NCBI GenBank assembly: GCA_946481195.1
Contig: CAMLNG010000063.1
Location: 1-11,853 of the forward strand
Source: an uncultured Chromatiaceae bacterium
GTDB taxonomy: Bacteria; Pseudomonadota; Gammaproteobacteria; Enterobacterales; Alteromonadaceae
DNA length: 11,853 nucleotides
Direction of reading: 5' to 3'
Shown here one piece after another: positions 1 through 6,193 of this stretch. How positions within the stretch are numbered: position 1 is the first letter of the stretch; each line of letters begins with the position of its first letter. Both the position numbers and the translations under genes were made by a program. The notes under the pieces were generated by a model. That model was not told the origin of the DNA, searched no databases, and saw nothing but the letters and a program-made list of their open reading frames with translations.

Positions 1-212
1 GGATCCATGATTTATTAGTCGCCGCTCAGTTGCCGGTCACGCCACCGCCCGGGATGGCGATTGCGGATTTCCTGCCTTATATGAAAACCGATAAGAAAGT
101 CAAAGCCGGTCAGATGCGCTTTATCTTGTTGCAACAACCCGGACGTGCCATCATCGTCGATGACGTGACAGAACAAGAATTAATTCAGGTATTTGGCACC
201 TTACATGGCTGA
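1..212 (+). CDS. aroB: 3-dehydroquinate synthase, C-terminal end (partial)
   Basis: This is the last 69 codons of a gene that starts outside the window; the reading frame is open from base 3 to a TGA at 210-212. AroB converts DAHP to 3-dehydroquinate, the second step of the shikimate pathway, in the cytoplasm, using NAD and a divalent metal. The visible part carries the typical C-terminal helical-domain pattern LPVTPP, then MKTDKKVKAGQMRFILL, where the DKKV..G..RFIL stretch is characteristic of the family. The stop codon overlaps the damX start by 8 nt, so the two are translationally coupled, as expected for the aroK-aroB-damX-dam cluster of gammaproteobacteria. Nothing in the visible part looks broken. 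The call rests on the C-terminal pattern and the gene order. Confidence 0.95.
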   Translation, partial: IHDLLVAAQLPVTPPPGMAIADFLPYMKTDKKVKAGQMRFILLQQPGRAIIVDDVTEQELIQVFGTLHG

Positions 213-1827
213 TTTACATCAAAAACTGGCGACGCTGCAGGGCTTGTTGCCGTCGCAGCGTCAGTGGCTGGAACGACTGGTATTCCAGCTGGAATTTAAT
301 CCCTATCAGTTGATTTATCTGGTTGGTGGGCCGGGCTCGGGCAAATCTACTCTGACTCTGGCGATCGCCGATTTGTTGTCCGATGAATTTAATCTGGCCT
401 TGTTAACCGTTGAACCTGAACTCAGCGCCGGCAAAATCCGTCAGCATTTGCTGGAGCAGTGGTTTGGTCATGGCACCGTCACTGACAAGCCGTTGCTGAG
501 TCTGATTGGCGATCGTGAAAGCCGGCAGCCGTTGGCTTTGATCCTCGATCAGGCCGACTATTTACCGCAGGAGTTGTGGGCCGAACTGGCTGATGTGCCA
601 TGCCTGGTGATTGCAGCTGCTGAACAAGCAGATGCCCATGCCGAACTGAATCTGCCGCTGGCGCCTGTGACGATGGAAGATGCCGAAATGCTGCTGGCTG
701 ACAGCGCGTTCAGCACCCTGACTATTGCCGAGCGGTTGGCCCAGGCGCAAGGTAATTTGCATGTGTTGCTCAATCCGCAGCTCGCAGCCAAAGCCACACG
801 ACCAGGCCATACCAAAGTGCAAACCGCTTCGATCGCCGGCCCGTTGTGGGTGTTTACCGTTGGGATGGCGGTTATCGTTGGCGTCGTAGTGTTTTGGTTC
901 TGGACTGAACGTCAGCTCCAGCAAGGGCCTGCCATTGGCACTCTGACTTATCTGCCGGAAGAGCAGGAAGTCGCCACTGTGGTTGCGAACGTCAAAGAGG
1001 CGCCGCCACCGCCGCCAGCGGAAAAAGCCGTGGTGGAACAGTTGGTGAATCAGCTGGAAAAAGCTGAACGTGGTACAGCAGAAGTGAAAGGGCTGGAAAA
1101 GCCTGTTGATTTTACTGAACAGAATGTCAGCTCCATACCAGTGACTGAGCCGGAAACTCCGACGGCAACTCCTGTGGCTGAATCGACAGTTCAGGCCGAA
1201 AATCCGCTTGAACCTGCGGCAGAAACCCTGCAGCAGGTTTCATCTTCGAACAGCGAGCAGCAAACCGAAGCTGTGGTACAAGTACCGGCTGAAAAACCTG
1301 TGACAACCGAAGCTGAACCTGATGACCTGGCCGCTGAAATCAGTGCCGACCGCACAGCACCAGCTACCACAACCGTCTTGCCGGCAGAAGCGAATGTCGA
1401 AGCGGAAATGGCCGCAGAGACAGCCGTTGCTGCAGCGCCAAAGCCGGCCGTCAGTGAGCCGGCGGAAGACTTAGCCGCCGAAGCCTCACAAGAACTGCAA
1501 AGCGTCACTGCGACGTCCAGCAAACCAACAGGTGGTTATCGTTATGCCGAGTCGGAGTTGCTGTCGTTGTCAGGCGCACAATACGCGCTGCAGCTGGTGG
1601 TGTTTTCTAACGACACTGCGTTACAGAGTTTCCGCCAGACTTATGGTCAGTTGCAAACTTATACCTATGAACGTACTAAAGATGGCAAACGTCAGTTAGT
1701 CGTGGTGATGGCGCCTTTTGCTGATGCTGCTGCTGCCAAACAGCAGGCGGCGCAGCTGCCGGCCCCACTGCAGCAGGGCTTTGCCAAGCCGCTCAGTGAT
1801 ATCCACAGTGAAATCAGTACTAACTAG
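205..1827 (+). CDS. damX: DamX-like cell-division protein with P-loop ATPase and SPOR domains
   Basis: The protein has 540 residues from the ATG at 205, which overlaps the aroB stop; a TTG four codons upstream is less likely. A cytoplasmic N-terminal domain has a Walker A motif GGPGSGKST at residues 41-49 and a Walker B-like ILDQAD at about 113-118, as in AAA/ExeA-type ATPases. One membrane segment lies at about 213-233. It is followed by a roughly 220-residue periplasmic linker rich in Ala, Pro, Glu and Val (including a run of prolines) and a C-terminal SPOR domain from about 458 to 536, starting YALQLVVF. SPOR domains bind denuded peptidoglycan at the septum; in E. coli DamX is a non-essential divisome protein. 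Position between aroB and dam supports the name. The ATPase-like cytoplasmic half is larger than I expect for E. coli DamX (428 residues in total). Whether it hydrolyses ATP is not shown. Confidence 0.9.
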   Translation: MADLHQKLATLQGLLPSQRQWLERLVFQLEFNPYQLIYLVGGPGSGKSTLTLAIADLLSDEFNLALLTVEPELSAGKIRQHLLEQWFGHGTVTDKPLLSLIGDRESRQPLALILDQADYLPQELWAELADVPCLVIAAAEQADAHAELNLPLAPVTMEDAEMLLADSAFSTLTIAERLAQAQGNLHVLLNPQLAAKATRPGHTKVQTASIAGPLWVFTVGMAVIVGVVVFWFWTERQLQQGPAIGTLTYLPEEQEVATVVANVKEAPPPPPAEKAVVEQLVNQLEKAERGTAEVKGLEKPVDFTEQNVSSIPVTEPETPTATPVAESTVQAENPLEPAAETLQQVSSSNSEQQTEAVVQVPAEKPVTTEAEPDDLAAEISADRTAPATTTVLPAEANVEAEMAAETAVAAAPKPAVSEPAEDLAAEASQELQSVTATSSKPTGGYRYAESELLSLSGAQYALQLVVFSNDTALQSFRQTYGQLQTYTYERTKDGKRQLVVVMAPFADAAAAKQQAAQLPAPLQQGFAKPLSDIHSEISTN

Positions 1828-1839
1828 TGGGTAGCTGCG

Positions 1840-2676
1840 TTGACTAAAGCCGTAAAAATTGTCAAACAACGGGCTTTCCTGAAATGGGCGGGTGGCAAAT
1901 ACAATCTGGCGGAAGCTATCCGCCAGCATTTGCCGGCTGGAGACCTGCTGGTCGAGCCATTTGTCGGCGCCGGCTCTGTGTTTCTCAATACCGACTATCC
2001 GGCCTATTTACTCAATGATATTAACGCTGATTTGATCGGTCTGTACCGTTTATTGCAAAGCCAGCCGGATATGCTGATACCGGCTGCCCGGCAGTTTTTC
2101 AGCGAACAAAATAACGACAAAGAACGGTACCTGCAACTTCGTCAGCAGTTTAATCAAAGTGTCGATCCGCTCGAACGCTCGCTGCTGTTTTTGTATCTGA
2201 ACCGGCATTGTTTTAATGGCCTTTGCCGCTATAACCAGTCCGGTTTATTTAACGTGCCTTTTGGTAAATATAAAAAGCCTTATTTCCCGGAAGCTGAGTT
2301 ATGGCGTTTTGCTGAAAAAGCGCAAAGAGCTGAATTTACCTGCCTGAGTTATCCTGAACTCTTTGCGCGGCTGCCGAAGCCGCCGACAGTGATTTATTGC
2401 GATCCGCCTTATGTGCCGTTGTCAAAAACGGCCAGTTTCACCTCGTATGCGAAAAACAGCTTCACTTTTGACGATCAGGCTGAACTGGCGAATCTGGCTG
2501 AAGCGGCGCAGGCTGCAGGCCATACTGTGGTGATTAGTAATCACGACACGCCGTTAACCCGAAAAATCTATGCCGGCGCCGAACTGGATTCAATTCAGGT
2601 TGGTCGTTCTATCAGTCAGAAGGGGAGTAGTCGTGGCAAAGTCGCCGAATTATTTGCCATCTACCGGCAGAAGTGA
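1840..2676 (+). CDS. dam: DNA adenine methyltransferase (GATC-specific)
   Basis: Dam methylates N6 of adenine in GATC, marking the old strand for mismatch repair and timing replication initiation. The 278-residue length equals that of E. coli Dam. Motifs of the alpha-class MTases are in order: FLKWAGGK at residues 13-20 (motif X), EPFVGAGSVF at 39-48 (motif I, SAM binding) and the catalytic DPPY at 188-191 (motif IV), within YCDPPYVPLS. The start is taken as TTG at 1840, since no ATG or GTG lies between the damX stop and FLKWAGGK in this frame; the ribosome binding site is weak. The gene lies 12 nt after damX and in the same frame, so translation probably depends on coupling. A weak start fits the known need for low Dam levels, though that link is inference. 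It converges on the DUF2970 gene with only 4 nt between the stops. Confidence 0.96.
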   Translation: MTKAVKIVKQRAFLKWAGGKYNLAEAIRQHLPAGDLLVEPFVGAGSVFLNTDYPAYLLNDINADLIGLYRLLQSQPDMLIPAARQFFSEQNNDKERYLQLRQQFNQSVDPLERSLLFLYLNRHCFNGLCRYNQSGLFNVPFGKYKKPYFPEAELWRFAEKAQRAEFTCLSYPELFARLPKPPTVIYCDPPYVPLSKTASFTSYAKNSFTFDDQAELANLAEAAQAAGHTVVISNHDTPLTRKIYAGAELDSIQVGRSISQKGSSRGKVAELFAIYRQK

Positions 2677-2680
2677 CAAT

Positions 2681-2875
2681 TCAGGCTAATACGACCCGCA
2701 CTATAAGTACCAGTCCCAGTACAAAAACAATGGTCAGCACCACACCGGCAATGATGTAAGGTAAAGGGCTTTGCGCCTGGAAGTCCTGCTGACGTTGTTG
2801 TTCGGACTGCACGCCTACGAAGGCGCCAAATACCGCTTTGAAGATTTGTCTGAGTCCGGGCTTATGGCCAGTCAT
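2681..2875 (-). CDS. DUF2970 small inner-membrane protein
   Basis: This 64-residue protein matches the DUF2970 pattern as I know it: an N-terminal amphipathic part (LRQIFKAVFGAFVGVQSE), a charged QQRQQDF stretch at about 26-32, and one strongly hydrophobic segment at residues 40-62 followed almost directly by the C-terminus. The function of DUF2970 proteins is unknown. The sequence predicts a single-pass inner-membrane protein. It starts 15 nt downstream of the stop of the small exported-protein gene on the same strand, so the two probably form one transcript. No strong Shine-Dalgarno sequence is visible. Its stop is 4 nt from the dam stop on the other strand, and I see no terminator between them. 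Confidence 0.82.
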   Translation of the reverse strand: MTGHKPGLRQIFKAVFGAFVGVQSEQQRQQDFQAQSPLPYIIAGVVLTIVFVLGLVLIVRVVLA

Positions 2876-2890
2876 CAGTCTGTTGATCTG

Positions 2891-3172
2891 CTATTTGGAT
2901 TCTTGATGGCTATGCAGCCGGTTCAGCAATTCAAGTAAATCAATAAAATGGAACTGCGTCGAGCGGCTTTGGCCTTGTGCCCAGCCTAACCAGCTTTGTT
3001 GCGGGGTATGTGTACATTGCAGCTGTAAACTTTCGATACCTGAATCAGTCACGATGCGTTGTTGTTGGCAGCTGGCCACAACTTTTTCGGTTCCAGTCCA
3101 CTGCGAAGCAGCAAAAGCAATTGCCAGTGGCAACAGCAATAATGCGGATTTCACGAGCGTTGTCTGTTTCAT
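2891..3172 (-). CDS. small exported or membrane-anchored protein, unknown function
   Basis: I do not recognise a family. The product has 93 residues from the ATG at 3172. An in-frame ATG at 3184 would add MDEV, but the predicted transcription start near 3195 would leave only about 11 nt of leader, and a GGA lies correctly 7 nt before the 3172 start. The N-terminus (MKQTTLVKSALLLLPLAIAF) looks like a signal peptide or signal anchor. The rest is short and polar, with two cysteines at residues 35 and 53 that could form a disulfide in the periplasm, a WLGW stretch at about 61-64, and a leucine-rich amphipathic C-terminal helix at about 74-87. It precedes the DUF2970 gene by 15 nt in a likely two-gene unit. 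Confidence 0.65.
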   Translation of the reverse strand: MKQTTLVKSALLLLPLAIAFAASQWTGTEKVVASCQQQRIVTDSGIESLQLQCTHTPQQSWLGWAQGQSRSTQFHFIDLLELLNRLHSHQESK

Positions 3173-3201
3173 CACTTCATCCATGCCAAGTTCACTGGTC
3201 G

Positions 3202-3230
3202 ATTTTACGTCAGTGTAGATTTTGTCGCAA
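3202..3230 (-). promoter_or_regulatory. predicted sigma-70 promoter of the small exported-protein/DUF2970 unit
   Basis: Read on the minus strand, a -35 TTGCGA (3225-3230, 4 of 6 consensus) and a -10 TAAAAT (3202-3207, 5 of 6) are separated by exactly 17 nt. Transcription would start near 3195, some 23 nt before the 3172 start codon. The promoter follows directly on the terminator of the upstream outer-membrane protein gene, so the two downstream genes form an independent unit. Confidence 0.55.
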
Positions 3231-3231
3231 C

Positions 3232-3263
3232 AAAAAAACCGGCGGCCTTGCGACTGCCGGTTT
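3232..3263 (-). terminator. rho-independent terminator of the TorF-family gene
   Basis: On the minus strand an 8-bp stem AAACCGGC/GCCGGTTT (arms 3256-3263 and 3236-3243) with a 12-nt loop runs straight into seven Ts (3232-3238 read as A on the plus strand). It begins about 50 nt after the stop of the outer-membrane protein gene at 3313. Confidence 0.85.
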
Positions 3264-3312
3264 GGGTCGTGGACAAAGGCTGTTTTTATTATGATGTTTT
3301 ATCTTTCTGTTT

Positions 3313-4068
3313 TCAGAAAGTCTTGCTCAAACTCAGAACTAAGCGGCCATCACACAGATTGCAGCCCGCACTGCCTTCGATATTCGTAGAAGCAAATTTC
3401 AGCTGGACGGCTGAACCTAACACAGTAGTGCCCAAGCCAACACTCCAGTCGAGATAAGCATCACCCCGTAATGGGCCGGCAGCGACAAAAGTATTGTATT
3501 GCGCATTATCTTCGAACTGGTTCTGGCCTAAGTGTAATAACAGGCTCAGGCTTTCGTGCAGTACGTAGGTGTAGTCGGCTGACAAGTAGTAATACTCGTT
3601 CACACCGGTACCAAAGTAGTCGTCAGAGTACGCAAAGCCAAGGACCAAATCTTTATAAATCAGCTTGGTATAGAATTCATTGAAGTTAAACTGGTCGGTT
3701 TGATTATCGCCGTTCGGGTAGCGGTATTGCATGGCACCGACGTCGATAGTCCAGTCTTCACTGATTTTGCCGGTCCAGCCGGCCAGAATGTCCAACTCCA
3801 TCGAGCCGTTACCAAACTTGATGTTGGAACCCCAGGTCGACAGATAAAAACCAGAGTCAGCAGTCAGAGTGAAGCCACCCTGTAACGCCATGCCTTCGTT
3901 GGTCTGAGAAATACCGCGGAACAAATAATCAGACACATATCCGACGTTACCTGTCAGCGCGACGGCTTGTGCTGAACCCGCAAAACAGCTGGCAGCTAAT
4001 ACTGCGATAGCGCCCAGTTTTTTTCCCTGCTTGAACGAACTTGTTGTTTTAGTTGCCATTGTTGTCAT
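3313..4068 (-). CDS. TorF-family putative outer-membrane porin
   Basis: The protein has 251 residues from the ATG at 4068, chosen because AAGGG sits 8 nt upstream; an ATG at 4059 is too far from it, and starts further upstream add a non-signal-like extension. A signal peptide ends at AQA (residues 33-35). The mature protein opens with GNVGYVSDYLFRGISQTNEG followed by ALQGG, the hallmark of the TIGR02001/TorF putative porins. The rest is rich in alternating aromatic/hydrophobic residues typical of beta strands, and the chain ends in Phe, the usual signal for the BAM machinery. Substrate is unknown; the family is large in marine and freshwater gammaproteobacteria. A CxxC pair (C236, C239) near the C-terminus is unusual for an outer-membrane barrel. 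The gene has its own terminator and diverges from rpe. Confidence 0.88.
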   Translation of the reverse strand: MTTMATKTTSSFKQGKKLGAIAVLAASCFAGSAQAVALTGNVGYVSDYLFRGISQTNEGMALQGGFTLTADSGFYLSTWGSNIKFGNGSMELDILAGWTGKISEDWTIDVGAMQYRYPNGDNQTDQFNFNEFYTKLIYKDLVLGFAYSDDYFGTGVNEYYYLSADYTYVLHESLSLLLHLGQNQFEDNAQYNTFVAAGPLRGDAYLDWSVGLGTTVLGSAVQLKFASTNIEGSAGCNLCDGRLVLSLSKTF

Positions 4069-4330
4069 TTGCTTTGCCCTTATCTGTAATGGTCGCAAAA
4101 GGTAATTCCATTTCTGTGCCATCAGTGAAAACAAATATAATTCAATAAGATAGACTTTATGTTTGTATTCTGCCAGCTGCTAATGAGCAATAATGGTGCA
4201 GCTTTGCTTGTTTTTTGGGCGCCTGGTCGACGACAACTTTAGTAAAGCGGCTGCGTTGCAGGGCTAAATCGGCTACAGTGACGGCTTTGTGGCGGGCCGC
4301 ACGTCGGGCCGCATCGGAAAGGAGAGACGA
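4069..4330. promoter_or_regulatory. divergent intergenic region between the TorF-family gene and rpe
   Basis: This 262-nt region must hold promoters for two divergent genes, but I find no strong sigma-70 match on either strand. The A/T-rich stretch at 4130-4165 is the likeliest site for the minus-strand promoter: TATCTT, 18 nt after CTGGCA, is a weak candidate. On the plus strand TTGGGC-N17-TTTAGT (4215-4243) is a weak candidate for rpe. A short palindrome CTTTA-G-TAAAG lies at 4237-4247, and a 6-bp inverted pair AGCTGC/GCAGCT at 4175-4180 and 4198-4203. Confidence 0.35.
4293..4313 (+). repeat. 9-bp direct repeat in the rpe leader
   Basis: CGGGCCGCA occurs twice (4293-4301 and 4305-4313) with a 12-nt period, ending about 7 nt before the rpe Shine-Dalgarno sequence. 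It lies in non-coding DNA. It could be an operator or a chance GC-rich duplication. Confidence 0.5.
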
Positions 4331-5008
4331 ATGTTACCGTTTTGGATCGCACCTTCGATTTTGTCAGCGGATTTAGCCCGCCTCGGCGATGATGTGGCCC
4401 GGGTGCTGGCTGCCGGCGCCGATGTGGTGCACTTTGATGTAATGGATAATCACTATGTGCCGAATCTGACGTTTGGCCCGATGTTATGTAAGGCCTTACG
4501 TAATTACGGCATTACCGCACCTATTGATGTCCATCTGATGGTGGAGCCGGTCGACAGTCTGGTACCGCAATTTGCCAAAGCCGGTGCCTCCATTATTACC
4601 TTCCACCCCGAAGCATCACGTCATGTCGATCGCACTTTGCAGCTGATTAAAGATGAAGGTTGTCAGGCGGGATTAGTGTTTAACCCTGCGACGCCGCTGA
4701 GTTATCTTGATTATGTGCTGGATAAAGTCGATGTGGTGTTGCTGATGTCCGTCAACCCGGGTTTTGGCGGCCAGAGCTTTATTCCGACCACTTTAGATAA
4801 ATTGCGCCAGGCACGTCAGATCATTGATCAGAGCGGCCGGTCGATCCGCCTGGAAGTCGATGGTGGCGTCAAAGCTGACAATATTGCCGCCATTGCTGCG
4901 GCCGGCGCCGATATGTTCGTCGCCGGTTCGGCGATTTTCAGTCAGCCGGATTACCAGCAGGTGATTGCTGCAATGCGCGCTGAGCTGGCCACAGTACGGC
5001 CGGTATGA
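4331..5008 (+). CDS. rpe: ribulose-phosphate 3-epimerase
   Basis: Rpe interconverts ribulose 5-phosphate and xylulose 5-phosphate in the cytoplasmic pentose phosphate pathway. The 225-residue length equals that of the E. coli enzyme. The TIM-barrel landmarks are intact: IAPSILSAD at residues 6-14, HFDVMD at 34-39 with metal ligands H34 and D36, HLMV at 68-71 (H68), [10 protein letters not shown] in the phosphate-binding loop region, and EVDGG with the second catalytic aspartate D177. The ATG at 4331 has AGGAG upstream at good spacing; the longer reading frame from 4289 is not needed. In many gammaproteobacteria rpe follows dam and precedes gph. Here both junctions differ: three minus-strand genes lie before it and trpS follows directly. 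Confidence 0.97.
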   Translation: MLPFWIAPSILSADLARLGDDVARVLAAGADVVHFDVMDNHYVPNLTFGPMLCKALRNYGITAPIDVHLMVEPVDSLVPQFAKAGASIITFHPEASRHVDRTLQLIKDEGCQAGLVFNPATPLSYLDYVLDKVDVVLLMSVNPGFGGQSFIPTTLDKLRQARQIIDQSGRSIRLEVDGGVKADNIAAIAAAGADMFVAGSAIFSQPDYQQVIAAMRAELATVRPV

Positions 5009-5026
5009 TCAGACAATGCGTCAGGC

Positions 5027-5055
5027 GTGGCAAAGCCGGTTGAAGCGGTTATAAT
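5027..5055 (+). promoter_or_regulatory. predicted sigma-70 promoter of trpS
   Basis: A perfect -10 TATAAT (5050-5055) stands 17 nt after GTGGCA (5027-5032, 4 of 6 of the -35 consensus). Transcription would start near 5062, giving a leader of about 50 nt. It lies in the rpe-trpS gap, so trpS can be transcribed apart from rpe. Confidence 0.65.
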
Positions 5056-5111
5056 CGGCGCAATTTTTTGTTCGGACTGCCGGGCAGTTCACACACAGGA
5101 CCTCAGATTTC

Positions 5112-6125
5112 ATGCAGAAGACTTCGGCCAAACCTATTGTTTTATCCGGCGCCCAGCCGTCCGGTCAGCTGACTATCGGCAATTATCTTGGTGCGCTGCG
5201 CCAGTGGGACCGGATGCAGGATGACTATGATTGTCTGTATTGCATCGTCGATTTACATGCAATCACCGTCCGCCAGGAACCGGCGGCTCTGCGCAACGCG
5301 TCACTGGATTCATTGGCCTTATATCTGGCCTGCGGTATAGACCCAACACGTTCTGCGGTATTCATGCAGTCCCATGTGCCGGAGCACAGCCAGCTGGCCT
5401 GGGTGCTGAACTGTTACACTCAGTTTGGTGAACTGAGCAGGATGACCCAATTTAAAGACAAATCCGAGCGTCATAACAATAACGTTAACGCCGGTCTTTT
5501 TACCTACCCGGTACTGATGGCAGCCGACATTCTGCTGTATCAGGCCAATCAGGTGCCGGTCGGTCACGACCAGAAGCAACACCTGGAACTGGCACGTGAC
5601 GTGGCGATGCGCTTTAACGCCTTGCATGGCGATATTTTTACCGTGCCGGAGCCTTTTATTCCGCCAGTGGCTGCGCGGGTCATGAGCCTGCAGGAGCCGA
5701 CCAAGAAGATGTCAAAATCGGATGAAAATCCGTGGAACTTCGTCGGTTTGCTGGAAGATCCAAAAATGATCAGCAAAAAATTCAAAAAGGCGATGACCGA
5801 TTCGGAAGATCCGCCACGCGTATATTTTGATATTGATAACAAGCCAGGTGTTGCCAACCTGCTGAGTATTTTGTCTGGTGTTACCAACAAATCTGTTGAA
5901 GCGCTGGTCAATGAATACGAAGGCAAAATGTATGGCCACCTCAAAGGTGATGTGGCTGATGCGGTAATTGCGCTGTTAGAGCCGGTACAGCAACGTTTCC
6001 ATGAACTGCGTAACGACCAGGCCACTTTAACGCAAGTGATGCAGGCCGGTGCCGCGGAAGCGCGTCGTCGTGCGTCAGCGACACTGTCGAAGGTAAACGA
6101 AGCTGTCGGTTTTGTACTGCCTTAA
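5112..6125 (+). CDS. trpS: tryptophan--tRNA ligase
   Basis: TrpS charges tRNA-Trp with tryptophan, using ATP. The 337-residue length fits the family (E. coli 334). Class I synthetase signatures are present: [16 protein letters not shown] at residues 12-27, with TIGN as the HIGH-motif variant, and KMSKS at 199-203, followed by DENPW. The [15 protein letters not shown] stretch (tryptophan and adenylate pocket region) is also typical. The ATG at 5112 has AGGA upstream at a somewhat long distance. A separate promoter lies in the 103-nt gap after rpe. A GC-rich hairpin with a modest T tract follows the stop. In E. coli gph separates rpe and trpS; it is absent here. Confidence 0.98.
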   Translation: MQKTSAKPIVLSGAQPSGQLTIGNYLGALRQWDRMQDDYDCLYCIVDLHAITVRQEPAALRNASLDSLALYLACGIDPTRSAVFMQSHVPEHSQLAWVLNCYTQFGELSRMTQFKDKSERHNNNVNAGLFTYPVLMAADILLYQANQVPVGHDQKQHLELARDVAMRFNALHGDIFTVPEPFIPPVAARVMSLQEPTKKMSKSDENPWNFVGLLEDPKMISKKFKKAMTDSEDPPRVYFDIDNKPGVANLLSILSGVTNKSVEALVNEYEGKMYGHLKGDVADAVIALLEPVQQRFHELRNDQATLTQVMQAGAAEARRRASATLSKVNEAVGFVLP

Positions 6126-6141
6126 TCAATAAGGTGTTCAA

Positions 6142-6170
6142 ACCAAAAGCCCCGCTTGCGGGGCTTTGGT
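6142..6170. terminator. terminator shared by trpS and the convergent unknown gene
   Basis: A hairpin with the core AAAGCCCCGC/GCGGGGCTTT and an outer ACC/GGT extension (one bulged A) lies 16 nt after the trpS stop and 24 nt after the stop of the minus-strand gene at 6194. The T tract is short on both strands, so termination in either direction is plausible but may be partial; the trpS side looks better. Confidence 0.75.
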
Positions 6171-6193
6171 ATTTCTGTGCTCTGCCAGGTTGC

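Noticed and set aside
1..6. GGATCC at the very start of the window as a cloning junction
   Set aside because: It is in frame within the aroB coding sequence, and GATC-containing sites occur elsewhere in the window, so it gives no evidence of an artefact.
558..1523. Long minus-strand reading frames antisense to damX
   Set aside because: They are shadows of the Ala/Glu/Pro-rich damX linker and P-loop domain, with Ser/Ala low complexity and no ribosome binding sites.
5075..5089. GACTGCC/GGCAGTT inverted repeat in the trpS leader as a terminator
   Set aside because: The loop is a single base, and the T tract lies before the hairpin, not after it, so it cannot act as a standard terminator on the plus strand; the minus strand has As there.
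5027..5224. 65-codon GTG reading frame in the trpS leader, overlapping trpS
   Set aside because: It has no ribosome binding site, starts inside the predicted promoter and overlaps trpS out of frame; it has no Trp-codon cluster that would suggest an attenuator peptide.
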